Source of the DNA: Novosphingobium sp. UBA6272
Lineage (GTDB): Bacteria; Pseudomonadota; Alphaproteobacteria; Sphingomonadales; Sphingomonadaceae
Direction of reading: 5' to 3'
Assembly: GCF_002440635.1 (NCBI RefSeq)
Contig: NZ_DJUW01000015.1
Location: forward strand, 1-64,000
DNA: 64,000 nt
Part shown: positions 9,128 through 17,416 of the stretch, piece after piece
Numbering within the stretch: the stretch's first letter is position 1
Layout: each line of letters opens with the position of its first letter
The notes under the pieces: generated by a model
Seen by the model: the letters and a program-made list of their open reading frames with translations, nothing else
Told to the model about the DNA's origin: nothing
The model's database searches: none
Translations under genes and position numbers: made by a program

Positions 9128-9143
9128 CACGGTAGGAGGCGGC

Positions 9144-9578
9144 ATGACCAAATTCCTCCACTCCATGATCCGGGTCACCGATCCGGACGCGACCATCGCC
9201 TTCTTCGACCTGATCGGGGTGAAGGAAGTCCGACGCTATGAAAGCGCGCAAGGCCGTTTCACGCTGATCTTTCTGGCCGCACCCGGCGAGGAAGGGGTGG
9301 CCGAGGTCGAGCTGACCTACAATTGGCCGCCCGAGGATGGTGCTGGCGAGAGCTACACCGGTGGCCGCAACTTCGGCCATCTCGCTTACCGGGTCGAGAA
9401 TATCTACGAGACCTGCGCTGCGTTGCAGGCGGCGGGCCATATCATCCACCGCCCTCCGCGCGATGGACACATGGCCTTCGTCAAGTCGCCCGACGGGATT
9501 TCGGTCGAGCTGCTGCAGGACGGCAACCTGCCGCCGCAGGAACCGTGGGCGAGCATGGAGAACGTCGGGAGCTGGTAA
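9144..9578 (+). CDS. gloA: Lactoylglutathione lyase (glyoxalase I)
   Basis: Converts the hemithioacetal of methylglyoxal and glutathione to S-lactoylglutathione. The 144-aa VOC-fold protein carries all four metal ligands in family positions: His6 (KFLHSMIRV), Glu in VEVELTYNW, His in NFGHLAYRV and Glu in SVELLQDG. The LTYNW motif is typical of GloA. The ribosome-binding site TAGGAGG is strong. It is monocistronic, following the porin terminator and facing the small membrane protein gene. Confidence 0.9.
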   Translation: MTKFLHSMIRVTDPDATIAFFDLIGVKEVRRYESAQGRFTLIFLAAPGEEGVAEVELTYNWPPEDGAGESYTGGRNFGHLAYRVENIYETCAALQAAGHIIHRPPRDGHMAFVKSPDGISVELLQDGNLPPQEPWASMENVGSW

Positions 9579-9581
9579 GGG

Positions 9582-9839
9582 CTAGCCTGGCGCAATCTCG
9601 ATGCTGCGGGCCTTGACCAGCCGAAACAGCAACGCGATCGCCAACAAAAGCAAGCCGATGCTCACGGGCAATTTCAGCAAGGGATGCGGCCAAAGTTCGG
9701 AAGGGACGAGCCAGACCAGATGCGGCGCAGCGATTGCGGCAAGTAGCGCCAGCCAGCCCTGCCAGGTGATCGGCACATAGCGAAAGCGCTTGCGCCGCGG
9801 GACCCAGTACTTGCCGAACCAGGCAGGCCGGTCGCTCAT
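9582..9839 (-). CDS. Small membrane protein, two transmembrane helices
   Basis: An 85-aa protein with an amphipathic N-terminus (WFGKYWVPRRKRFRYVPITWQG) and two hydrophobic helices (WLALLAAIAAPHLVWLVP and LPVSIGLLLLAIALLFRLV). No domain is recognised. Its start overlaps the nhaA stop by 4 bp, so it is translated with the antiporter and may be an accessory inner-membrane protein. Confidence 0.65.
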   Translation of the reverse strand: MSDRPAWFGKYWVPRRKRFRYVPITWQGWLALLAAIAAPHLVWLVPSELWPHPLLKLPVSIGLLLLAIALLFRLVKARSIEIAPG

Positions 9840-11023
9840 TGTCGCGCCGCCGCAAACCGCAATGCGCCATAGCCCGCCAACGCCGAAAGCAGCGAGCCGA
9901 GCAGCACGCCCAACTTGGCCTCATCGACCAAGTCCGGGCTGGCCGGAAAGCCAAGCTGGGCGATGAACAGGCTCATCGTGAAGCCGATCCCGCACAGCAG
10001 TGCCATGCCCCACAGCTGGGTCCAGCTGGCCCCGGCGGGGAGCTGCGCCAGGCGAAACCGCTGCGCGCCCCAGATCGCGCCGAGGATTCCGGCTTGCTTG
10101 CCCAGGAACAGCCCCAGCGCGATGCCCAGCGGCAGCGGCGCGAGGACATCGGTCAGCGCCAGCCCGGTCACAGCCACCCCGGCATTGGCAAAGCCGAACA
10201 ACGGCACGATCAGATAGGCGCTGAGCGGCGCCATCGCATGCTCCATCCGCAGCAGCAGGCTGTCGCCCTGCCGATCGAGCCTGATCGGCACAGTCAACGC
10301 AGCGAGCACACCGGCGACCGTGGCATGGACGCCCGAGTGGAGCACGGCAAACCACAGCGCCGCTCCGGCCAGAACGTAAGGCCAGCCGCGATTAACGCCC
10401 GTGCGGTTGAGCAAGGCCATCCCGGCAAGGATCGCTCCGGCCAAAGCCAACCAGCCGAGCTTGAGCGTCGCGGTGTAGAACAGCGCGATGATTGCTACCG
10501 CGCCCAGATCGTCGACGATCGCCACGGTCAGCAGGAACAGCCGCAGGCTGGGCGGCGCGCGCTTGCCGATCAGCGCCAGTACGCCCAGCGCAAAGGCGAT
10601 GTCGGTCGCCGCAGGGATCGCCCAGCCGGGCTGGAGCGCGGGATCGCCCTGCGTCACGGCGACAAAGACCAGCGCCGGAACCGCCATCCCGGCAGCCGCG
10701 GCCAGCACTGGCAGGCGGCGGCGGGCCGGGCTGGCGAGTTCGCCGTCCAGCACCTCGCGCTTGATCTCCAGTCCGACCACGAAAAAGAACAGCGCCATCA
10801 AGGCATCGTTGATCCACAGGTGCAGCGTGTTCAGCTTGGCTATCGGGCTCCACCCCAGCGGATCGTGGAACAGCGCGTGATAGCCATGGGCAAGCGGCGA
10901 ATTGGCCGCGATCATTGCTGCGATGGCGACCATGATCAAAAGCACGCCCGCGCCCGCCTCGCCCCCAAACAGACGGATGGAAAGGCTGGCCAACGGTGCA
11001 AAGGGGCGGCGGATGCGGTTCAT
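9836..11023 (-). CDS. nhaA: Na+/H+ antiporter NhaA
   Basis: Inner-membrane antiporter exchanging Na+ or Li+ for protons in pH and salt homeostasis. The 395-aa protein has about 12 hydrophobic helices with NhaA signatures: LHLWINDALMALFFFVVGLEIKRE (helix II), the unwound helix IV region PAATDIAFALGVLAL with the key Asp, and helix V DDLGAVAIIALFYT with the two adjacent aspartates. The length matches the family. The 230-bp region upstream is AT-rich and divergent from the glycosyltransferase gene, and probably holds both promoters. Confidence 0.95.
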   Translation of the reverse strand: MNRIRRPFAPLASLSIRLFGGEAGAGVLLIMVAIAAMIAANSPLAHGYHALFHDPLGWSPIAKLNTLHLWINDALMALFFFVVGLEIKREVLDGELASPARRRLPVLAAAAGMAVPALVFVAVTQGDPALQPGWAIPAATDIAFALGVLALIGKRAPPSLRLFLLTVAIVDDLGAVAIIALFYTATLKLGWLALAGAILAGMALLNRTGVNRGWPYVLAGAALWFAVLHSGVHATVAGVLAALTVPIRLDRQGDSLLLRMEHAMAPLSAYLIVPLFGFANAGVAVTGLALTDVLAPLPLGIALGLFLGKQAGILGAIWGAQRFRLAQLPAGASWTQLWGMALLCGIGFTMSLFIAQLGFPASPDLVDEAKLGVLLGSLLSALAGYGALRFAAARQ

Positions 11024-11254
11024 GCCCGCCTGATTGCCGAGCAGACAGCGATTTGCAATCGAATCCGGATCGGATCAGGTCGGTCAGATCGGTGTCCCGA
11101 ATTCGCACAACTTGCGCCGACACACTATTATTTCGTAAATATTCAAAAAACCGCATCCGAATTCGATTTGTTCGCGCTGTTGTGCGTTGCATGCCGGTCA
11201 GCATGGCGATAGGCTGATTTCTTCTTTGGCAAGCTACAGGGGCCGCAGAACACG

Positions 11255-12673
11255 ATGAACGGGGCGGGATCGGGATGGCAGTCCCTGGTCGAGGGGCTGA
11301 TGCTCTTCGAGCATGAACTGCTGGCCTTCGCTGCGTTCTGGTTCTGCATCGGCCTGATTGATGAATTCGCGATCGATCTTACCTGGTTGTGGCTGCGCCT
11401 GACCGGCAAGATCAGGACAGAACGGCTGCCTGTCGGTTATGGCGCGGAGCCGCTGTCAGGCCCTGCCGCGGTGATGATCCCGGCGTTCCAGGAATCGGCC
11501 GTGATCGGGACCACAGTGGCGCATATGCTGGCCTCTTGGCCGCAGCGCGAACTGAGGATCTATGTCGGCTGCTACCGCAACGATCCGGCAACCCTGTTGG
11601 CTGCCAGTGCTGCGGCAGAGGGTGATCCCAGGGTGCGGATCGTGGTCCACGGTGCCATTGGGCCGACCACCAAAGCAGATTGCCTCAACCGGCTCTACCG
11701 CGCGCTGGAAGATGACGAAGCCCGAAATGGGCGCCGCTTTGCCAGCGTGATTCTGCACGATGCCGAAGACATGGTTCACCCCGCCGCTTTGCAGGCGATC
11801 GATTCGGCGCTGGTCATGCGTGATTTCGTCCAGCTGCCGGTCCGGCCCGAGCCGCAGCCCGAATCCCGCTGGATCGCCGGACACTATTCCGATGAGTTTG
11901 CCGAAAGCCATGCCAAAGGCATGGTGGTGCGCGCGGCGATGAATGCCCCGCTGCCTGCAGCCGGGGTCGGATGCGGGGTTTCGCGAAATGCCTTGGGCGA
12001 ACTTGCCGCGCGCCGAACCGCCGACGGAGAGGCTGGACCCTTTGCACCGGATTGCCTGACCGAGGATTACGAGCTTGGTCTGGTCATGTCACAAGGCGGA
12101 CGCGGTAGTGCCTTCGTTCGGGTGCGCGATGATTCGGGTGCGCTTGTTGCCACCGGATCTTTCTTCCCCTGCAAGCTCGATTCCGCCGTTCGCCAGAAAA
12201 CCCGCTGGATCCACGGAATTGCCTTGCAAGGCTGGGATCGAATGGGCTGGGGCAACAATTTCGTTGAGCGCTGGATGGCGCTGCGCGATCGGCGCGGTCC
12301 GCTTACCGCGGTGGTGCTGGCCGCAGCCTATTTGTTGTTGGTGATCGATGCGGTGCTCTTGGGCTTTTCCTTTGCCGGATATGGCTCGCCGCGCAGCCTG
12401 TCGCTGGCGCTGACTGTTATGCTCGGGGCCAGCTTTGCCGGGTTCCTGTGGCGATCGGTGCTTCGATTTTTGTTTACCGCACGGGAATACGGCCTGGCCG
12501 AAGGCTGCCTGGCGGTGATGCGGATTCCGGTCGCAAATATCATCGCGATCATGGCCGGTCGGCGGGCTCTCGTCGCCTATTTCCGCTCACTCCGCACCGG
12601 CAAGGTGGTGTGGGACAAGACCACGCACGAATTGCATCCGGCCAGTTCGGCCTTGCGACAGGTGCAGGCATGA
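11255..12673 (+). CDS. NfrB-like membrane glycosyltransferase (GT-2 fold)
   Basis: Resembles the N-terminal part of NfrB, the inner-membrane protein of the phage N4 receptor system and a glycosyltransferase involved in exopolysaccharide. The 472-aa protein has an N-terminal membrane helix, a GT-2 domain (VMIPAFQESAVIGTTV, VILHDAEDMVHPAAL with a DxD-like HDAED, and the CLTEDYELG, QKTRWIHG motifs of processive transferases) and three C-terminal transmembrane helices. It lacks the C-terminal MshEN/cyclic-di-GMP-binding domain of long NfrB versions. The stop overlaps the next gene's ATG (ATGA). Confidence 0.8.
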   Translation: MNGAGSGWQSLVEGLMLFEHELLAFAAFWFCIGLIDEFAIDLTWLWLRLTGKIRTERLPVGYGAEPLSGPAAVMIPAFQESAVIGTTVAHMLASWPQRELRIYVGCYRNDPATLLAASAAAEGDPRVRIVVHGAIGPTTKADCLNRLYRALEDDEARNGRRFASVILHDAEDMVHPAALQAIDSALVMRDFVQLPVRPEPQPESRWIAGHYSDEFAESHAKGMVVRAAMNAPLPAAGVGCGVSRNALGELAARRTADGEAGPFAPDCLTEDYELGLVMSQGGRGSAFVRVRDDSGALVATGSFFPCKLDSAVRQKTRWIHGIALQGWDRMGWGNNFVERWMALRDRRGPLTAVVLAAAYLLLVIDAVLLGFSFAGYGSPRSLSLALTVMLGASFAGFLWRSVLRFLFTAREYGLAEGCLAVMRIPVANIIAIMAGRRALVAYFRSLRTGKVVWDKTTHELHPASSALRQVQA

Positions 12674-13809
12674 AGCTGCCATCACGCAGCGCTCGTCGCG
12701 GCCAACCCTTAACGGCGCTGGCGATCCTGCTGCTCGGCTGGGTTGGGGCACGAACCGCGCTTTGGGCCGCGCTGCCCCAGGATGCCGCTGAGCCGGTCGC
12801 CTTGATCGAGCCGGTGGAGGGCCAGCCGGGCGCTTCCGCAAAAGCGGCGCCCGCTGCGCCGCAAGCTATGCAACGGCGGATTACCCCGCAAAAAGAACAC
12901 CATGCGGCTGAACCGCCTGCACTGCCGGTCACCAGCATTCCGCTCGATCCGTCTGCCGCACCGAAAACCCAGATCGAGGAGCCGGTCCCGCCGCGGATCG
13001 CGGCTGGTCATCAGTTGCTGTACATGGCTGCGATGGCGGACATGCCGCTGCCAGACGATGCGGTCGCTGCTGACCAAGGGCAGATGACGGCTTCACCGCC
13101 GGTTCCCTATTTGCCGACAGCACGCCGTCAGGCACAACACTGGTCGGCCGATGGCTGGATCCTGTGGCGCGAAGGAGGCAACGGTTTCAACCTTCCCGGC
13201 GCGGGTCTGCCCGGCGCCAGCCTGCCATCGGGGGCCTATGGCTCTAGTCAAGTAGGTATAGTCCTGCGCTATCGGCTCAGTCCCGACAGCAACCTGCGCC
13301 CGACACTGTATTTGCGCGCCAGCAGTGGGCTCTATCGTCCGCGCGGCGAGGAGCTGGCACTTGGGCTGGCGGTACGACCTTTGTCTAAGCTGCCAGTGGC
13401 ATTGATGGCCGAAGGCCGAGTCACCCGCACGGCCATCGGCGATGACGTGCGACCGGCCTTTGCTGCGGTGACCGAATTGCCGCCGGCCAGGCTTCCGCTT
13501 GGTCTGCGCGGTGAGGCTTATGGTCAGGCTGGCTGGGTTGGCGGCAAGGACAAGACCCCGTTTATCGATGGCCAGCTGCGGATCGACAAGGCAGTTGCAG
13601 GAAGCGACAAAGGCGAATTCCGGCTGGGTGGCGGGGCCTGGGGCGGGGCGCAGAAGGGCGCATCTCGGCTCGATATGGGCCCAAGTGCCAGCTTCGACTT
13701 GCCGGTCGGAAGCGTCCGGACCCGGCTCAGCGCTGACTACCGCTTCCGCGTTGCCGGTGATGCGGCGCCGGGTTCAGGCGTAGCCGTCACCTTTTCTGCG
13801 GGTTTCTAG
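12670..13809 (+). CDS. NfrA-like secreted/outer-membrane protein
   Basis: A 379-aa protein beginning with a signal-anchor stretch (LTALAILLLGWVGARTALWA). A proline/alanine-rich linker of about 130 residues follows, then a C-terminal domain of short beta strands (IVLRYRLSPDSNLRPTLYLRASS ... RLSADYRFR ... VAVTFSAGF). This resembles the outer-membrane portion of phage N4 receptor protein NfrA without its tetratricopeptide repeats. Translational coupling to the NfrB-like gene (4-bp overlap) supports the pairing. I infer export or anchoring of a glycan made by its partner; assignment of the family is moderate. Confidence 0.6.
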   Translation: MKLPSRSARRGQPLTALAILLLGWVGARTALWAALPQDAAEPVALIEPVEGQPGASAKAAPAAPQAMQRRITPQKEHHAAEPPALPVTSIPLDPSAAPKTQIEEPVPPRIAAGHQLLYMAAMADMPLPDDAVAADQGQMTASPPVPYLPTARRQAQHWSADGWILWREGGNGFNLPGAGLPGASLPSGAYGSSQVGIVLRYRLSPDSNLRPTLYLRASSGLYRPRGEELALGLAVRPLSKLPVALMAEGRVTRTAIGDDVRPAFAAVTELPPARLPLGLRGEAYGQAGWVGGKDKTPFIDGQLRIDKAVAGSDKGEFRLGGGAWGGAQKGASRLDMGPSASFDLPVGSVRTRLSADYRFRVAGDAAPGSGVAVTFSAGF

Positions 13810-13861
13810 GTCCACAGGCCTTTTTTTGGCCGTCTGGGCGGTCTAGACCTCTCGGCAACAG

Positions 13862-14776
13862 ATGGACGTCTATCTTCCGATTGCCAACCTTGCGGTCAAC
13901 GGCCTGGTCATCGTCGCGCTTGGCGCGCTGACGGGCATCCTCTCGGGCATGTTCGGCGTGGGCGGCGGGTTCCTGACCACGCCGTTGATGATCTTTTATG
14001 GCATCCCGCCAACGGTCGCCGCCGCCTCTGCCGCCAGCCAGGTGACCGGGGCCAGCGTGTCCGGCGTTCTGGCTCACACCAAGCGCGGCGGTGTCGATTA
14101 CCAGATGGGTGGAGTCATGGTCGCCGGCGGGATCATCGGCACCGCGATTGGCGCCGTGCTGTTCCGCCTGCTGCAGGAACTGGGCCAGATCGACGTGGTG
14201 ATCAACGTGCTCTATGTCGCGCTGCTGGGCGGGATCGGCTATGTCATGGCCAAGGAAAGCTGGCAGGTTCTGCAGGCGCAGAAAACCGGCGTTCCGCTGC
14301 CCGCGCGCAAGCGCCGCCATCACCCGATGGTCGCCAGCCTGCCGCTGCGTTGGCGGTTCTACCGCTCGGGGCTCTACATCTCTCCGCTTGCGCCGTTGTT
14401 GCTGGGCGTATTCACCGGTATTCTGACCATGCTGATGGGGATCGGCGGTGGCTTCGTACTGGTCCCGGCCATGCTCTACATTCTGGGGATGAGCGCCAAC
14501 GTGGTGGTCGGCACGTCGTTGTTCCAGATCCTGTTCGTGACCATGACCACCACGATGATGCACGCGATGACCACCCGCGCGGTCGATATCGTCCTCGCTG
14601 CCTTGCTGCTGATCGGTTCGGTTTCAGGGGCGCAGATCGGTGCCCAGATCGCGCAGAAGATCCCGGCGGAGAAGCTGCGCTTTGTCCTCGCGGCGGTCGT
14701 CCTCTTGGTCGCACTGCGGATGGCGCTGGGGCTCGGCTGGCAACCGGACGAGATCTATACGGTGAACCTGTCATGA
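13862..14776 (+). CDS. TauE/SafE-family sulfite/organosulfonate exporter
   Basis: A 304-aa inner-membrane transporter with about eight helices and the repeated TauE signature: GILSGMFGVGGGFLTTPLMIFYGIP in the first half and GILTMLMGIGGGFVLVPAMLYILG in the second. The family exports sulfite, sulfoacetate or related anions. The stop overlaps the start of the TIGR02186 gene (ATGA), and this pairing is recurrent in alphaproteobacteria. Confidence 0.88.
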   Translation: MDVYLPIANLAVNGLVIVALGALTGILSGMFGVGGGFLTTPLMIFYGIPPTVAAASAASQVTGASVSGVLAHTKRGGVDYQMGGVMVAGGIIGTAIGAVLFRLLQELGQIDVVINVLYVALLGGIGYVMAKESWQVLQAQKTGVPLPARKRRHHPMVASLPLRWRFYRSGLYISPLAPLLLGVFTGILTMLMGIGGGFVLVPAMLYILGMSANVVVGTSLFQILFVTMTTTMMHAMTTRAVDIVLAALLLIGSVSGAQIGAQIAQKIPAEKLRFVLAAVVLLVALRMALGLGWQPDEIYTVNLS

Positions 14777-15525
14777 GGGCGCTGATCGCCTTGCTCTGCC
14801 TGCTGGTGCTGACCGGCGCGCGCGATCCGATCCTGGTGCCAGAAGTCTCGCAGCATGAAGTGCAGGTGCGGCAGGGCTTCCGCGGCACCGAGCTGCTGCT
14901 GTTCGGCGCGATCCTGACCCCGGAAGGGACCCGCGCCGGTCAGGATTATGATATCGTAGTGGTGTTGAAGGGACCGACCAATTCGATTGTGCTGCGCGAG
15001 AAGCAGCGCATCGCCGGAATCTGGGTCAACGCCGAAAGCACCGAATTCCGTTCGGCTCCGTCCTTCTTTGCGGTCGCCTCGTCGCGGCCGATCCCCAAGA
15101 TCGTCGATGACAAGACCGCCGCAATTTACGAACTGGGCCTGCCCTGGCTGCAGCTTTCCCCGATCGGGGCATTCGATCCCAAGGAGCAGGCGCGCTTCTC
15201 GACCGGGCTGGTCGACCTGATGCAGCGCGAGGGGCTCTACAAGGACGATCCGCGCGGGGTGAAGGTATCCGAGCAGGTGCTGTATCAGGCGCGGATCGCG
15301 CTGCCCTCCAATGTCCAGACCGGGACCTATACCGCCGAAACCTTTGCCATCACCAAGGGCCGGGTGGTCGCCTCGGCGATCAGCCGGGTCGAAGTCAAAA
15401 AGCAGGGGTTCGAGCGAGCGGTTGCCCAGTTCGCTGAATATAACGGCTTCTTCTATGGACTGATCGCGGTCGCGTTGTCGGTTGCGATGGGCTTTCTGGC
15501 CGGGCGGCTGTTCGCGCTGGTCTAG
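14773..15525 (+). CDS. TIGR02186-family membrane-anchored protein
   Basis: A 250-aa protein with an N-terminal signal sequence (RALIALLCLLVLTG), a periplasmic beta-rich region (EVSQHEVQVRQGFRGTELLLFGAI) and a single C-terminal anchor (GLIAVALSVAMGFLAGRLFALV). This is the layout of TIGR02186, a family found next to TauE/SafE exporters. The start overlaps the exporter stop by 4 bp, so I infer an accessory role in the same export process. No enzymatic motif is seen. Confidence 0.82.
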   Translation: MRALIALLCLLVLTGARDPILVPEVSQHEVQVRQGFRGTELLLFGAILTPEGTRAGQDYDIVVVLKGPTNSIVLREKQRIAGIWVNAESTEFRSAPSFFAVASSRPIPKIVDDKTAAIYELGLPWLQLSPIGAFDPKEQARFSTGLVDLMQREGLYKDDPRGVKVSEQVLYQARIALPSNVQTGTYTAETFAITKGRVVASAISRVEVKKQGFERAVAQFAEYNGFFYGLIAVALSVAMGFLAGRLFALV

Positions 15526-15607
15526 CGCGATTTAGCCCTATTTTAACCCCTTAAGCATAAGCAGATGCAGCCTGCACAAAGCAGGTGCGAAGGGGTCGAT
15601 TTCTGCG

Positions 15608-17314
15608 ATGAACGATATGAACGCGAGCGGTTTCGGGGCAGCACGGGCGGCACAGCCGAACGAGATTCCGGCGGATGCCGCGCAGGCTGCGGCTTCGGCC
15701 CAGCAGTTCGACAATGCCCGCGAACCGATCGGCATCGTGCTGGAAATCGCCGGCTCCGGATCGGCCATCGCGCTCGACCTTCAGCGCCTGCAGGAATGCG
15801 GCGGCGACCTTGATCCCTCGATCGCGCTGGCCGGCCAGGTCGGCAGCCAGATCAAGATCCGGGTCGGCAAAGGCTGGCTGCTCGCCTCCGTCCGCACCCA
15901 GCGCCAGGATGCCAAGACCCCGGGCGGGATCATGGCCCAGATCGACTTCCTTGGCGAAGGTGACGAAGAACGGCTGACTGGCCGGATCCACAGCTTCCGC
16001 CGCGGTGTGACGCGCTATCCGATCCCGGGTGCACTGATCTATCCCGCGACCAGCAACGATCTGCGCCAGATCTATGCCAGCGACGGACGGACCTCGATCC
16101 AGGTCGGCACCGTGTTCCCGACCAAGGACATCCGCGCCGGGCTCTACATCGATTCGATGCTCGGCAAGCACTTCGCGCTGCTCGGCTCGACCGGTACCGG
16201 CAAATCGACCAGCGCGGCGCTGATCCTGCACCGGATCTGCGAGCATGCCCCCGAAGGGCACATCGTGATGATCGACCCGCACGGTGAATATTCGGCGGCG
16301 TTCAAGCAGACCGGCATGATCTTCGACGTGTCGAACCTCAACATGCCCTACTGGCTGATGAACTTTGAAGAGCACTGCGAAGTCTTCCTGACCTCGAGCG
16401 GCAATGACCGCCAGGAGGACATGGACATTCTTTCGAAGTGCCTGCTCGCCGCGCGTTCCAAGAACCGGCTGGCCGAAACCATGGGCAAGATCACTGTCGA
16501 CAGCCCGATCCCCTATCTGCTGTCCGATCTGACCAACATGATCCAGACCGAGATGGGCAAGCTCGACAAGGCGACCAGCTCTGCGCCGTTCATGCGGATC
16601 AAGAACAAGATCGACGAACTCAAGGCCGATCCGCGCTTCCAGTTCATGTTCTCGGGCATGCTGGTCGGCGATACGATGGCCGAATTCATCGCCAAGATCT
16701 TCCGCATGCCCAGCCGCGGCAAGCCGATCTCGATCATCGACGTTTCGGGCGTCCCGTCGGACATCACCAGCACCGTGGTCGCCGTGCTCAGCCGCATGGT
16801 CTTCGACTTTGCGATCTGGGCGCGCGATGAGAAGACCCGGCCCGTGCTGCTGGTCTGCGAAGAAGCGCACCGTTATGTCCCGAACGAGAAGAACGCGGAT
16901 GGTTCCTCGGTCGGCCGGATTCTCAGCCGGATCGCCAAGGAAGGCCGTAAATACGGCGTCAGCCTGGGCCTGATCACACAGCGGCCGTCGGACCTTGCCG
17001 AAGGCGTGCTGTCGCAGTGCGGCACGATCATCTCGATGCGCCTCAACAACGACCGCGACCAGGCCTTCGTCAAGGCCGCCATGCCCGAAGGCGCGCGCGG
17101 CTTCCTCGATTCGATCCCGGCGCTGCGCAACCGCGAATGCATCATCTGCGGCGAAGGCGTCTCGATCCCGATCCGCGTGGCCTTTGACGAGCTGGAGGAA
17201 ATGAAGCGTCCGGCCTCGGCCGACCCCAGCATTTCCGAGCTGTGGCAATCGAGCGGCGGCGAAGAGGAAATGGTCCTGCGCACCGTCCAGCGCTGGCGCG
17301 CCCAGGGGCGTTAA
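15608..17314 (+). CDS. HerA-like DNA translocase ATPase (DUF87)
   Basis: A 568-aa hexameric-type ATPase. It has an N-terminal HAS-barrel-like beta region (about residues 40-150), Walker A GSTGTGKST near residue 193, and DPHGEYS just after it. Walker B LLVCEEAHRY lies near 412, and an arginine-finger region QRPSDLAEGVLSQCGT follows. HerA usually works with the NurA nuclease or another effector in DNA end resection or in defence systems. No such partner adjoins it here: neighbours are TIGR02186 and a MATE gene. It is probably a chromosomal housekeeping copy. The ATG at 15608 is preceded by GGGGTCGATTTCTGCG, a weak ribosome-binding site. Confidence 0.85.
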   Translation: MNDMNASGFGAARAAQPNEIPADAAQAAASAQQFDNAREPIGIVLEIAGSGSAIALDLQRLQECGGDLDPSIALAGQVGSQIKIRVGKGWLLASVRTQRQDAKTPGGIMAQIDFLGEGDEERLTGRIHSFRRGVTRYPIPGALIYPATSNDLRQIYASDGRTSIQVGTVFPTKDIRAGLYIDSMLGKHFALLGSTGTGKSTSAALILHRICEHAPEGHIVMIDPHGEYSAAFKQTGMIFDVSNLNMPYWLMNFEEHCEVFLTSSGNDRQEDMDILSKCLLAARSKNRLAETMGKITVDSPIPYLLSDLTNMIQTEMGKLDKATSSAPFMRIKNKIDELKADPRFQFMFSGMLVGDTMAEFIAKIFRMPSRGKPISIIDVSGVPSDITSTVVAVLSRMVFDFAIWARDEKTRPVLLVCEEAHRYVPNEKNADGSSVGRILSRIAKEGRKYGVSLGLITQRPSDLAEGVLSQCGTIISMRLNNDRDQAFVKAAMPEGARGFLDSIPALRNRECIICGEGVSIPIRVAFDELEEMKRPASADPSISELWQSSGGEEEMVLRTVQRWRAQGR

Positions 17315-17321
17315 CTTTTGC

Positions 17322-17398
17322 CGGTGCGCTCATTGCATCCGCAATGAGCTTAGCCTGGCCGGCCAGGCCAGGAAAAGCCGGATGGCTTTTCCGCACCG
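17322..17398. repeat. Compact four-way (cloverleaf) inverted-repeat element
   Basis: Four stems abut: an outer stem CGGTGC/GCACCG (17322-17327 with 17393-17398), hairpin GCTCATTGC-ATCC-GCAATGAGC (17328-17349), palindrome GCCTGGCCGGCCAGGC (17353-17368) and hairpin GGAAAAGCC-GGAT-GGCTTTTCC (17371-17392). It lies between the convergent HerA and MATE genes, so it may act as a bidirectional terminator, but no long T run follows. Confidence 0.7.
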
Positions 17399-17416
17399 CC
17401 GTGAGGCGCCAAACAT

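Noticed and set aside
15551..17248. 565-residue minus-strand open frame opposite the HerA-type gene
   Set aside because: It mirrors the third-position GC of the real gene and shows no motif.
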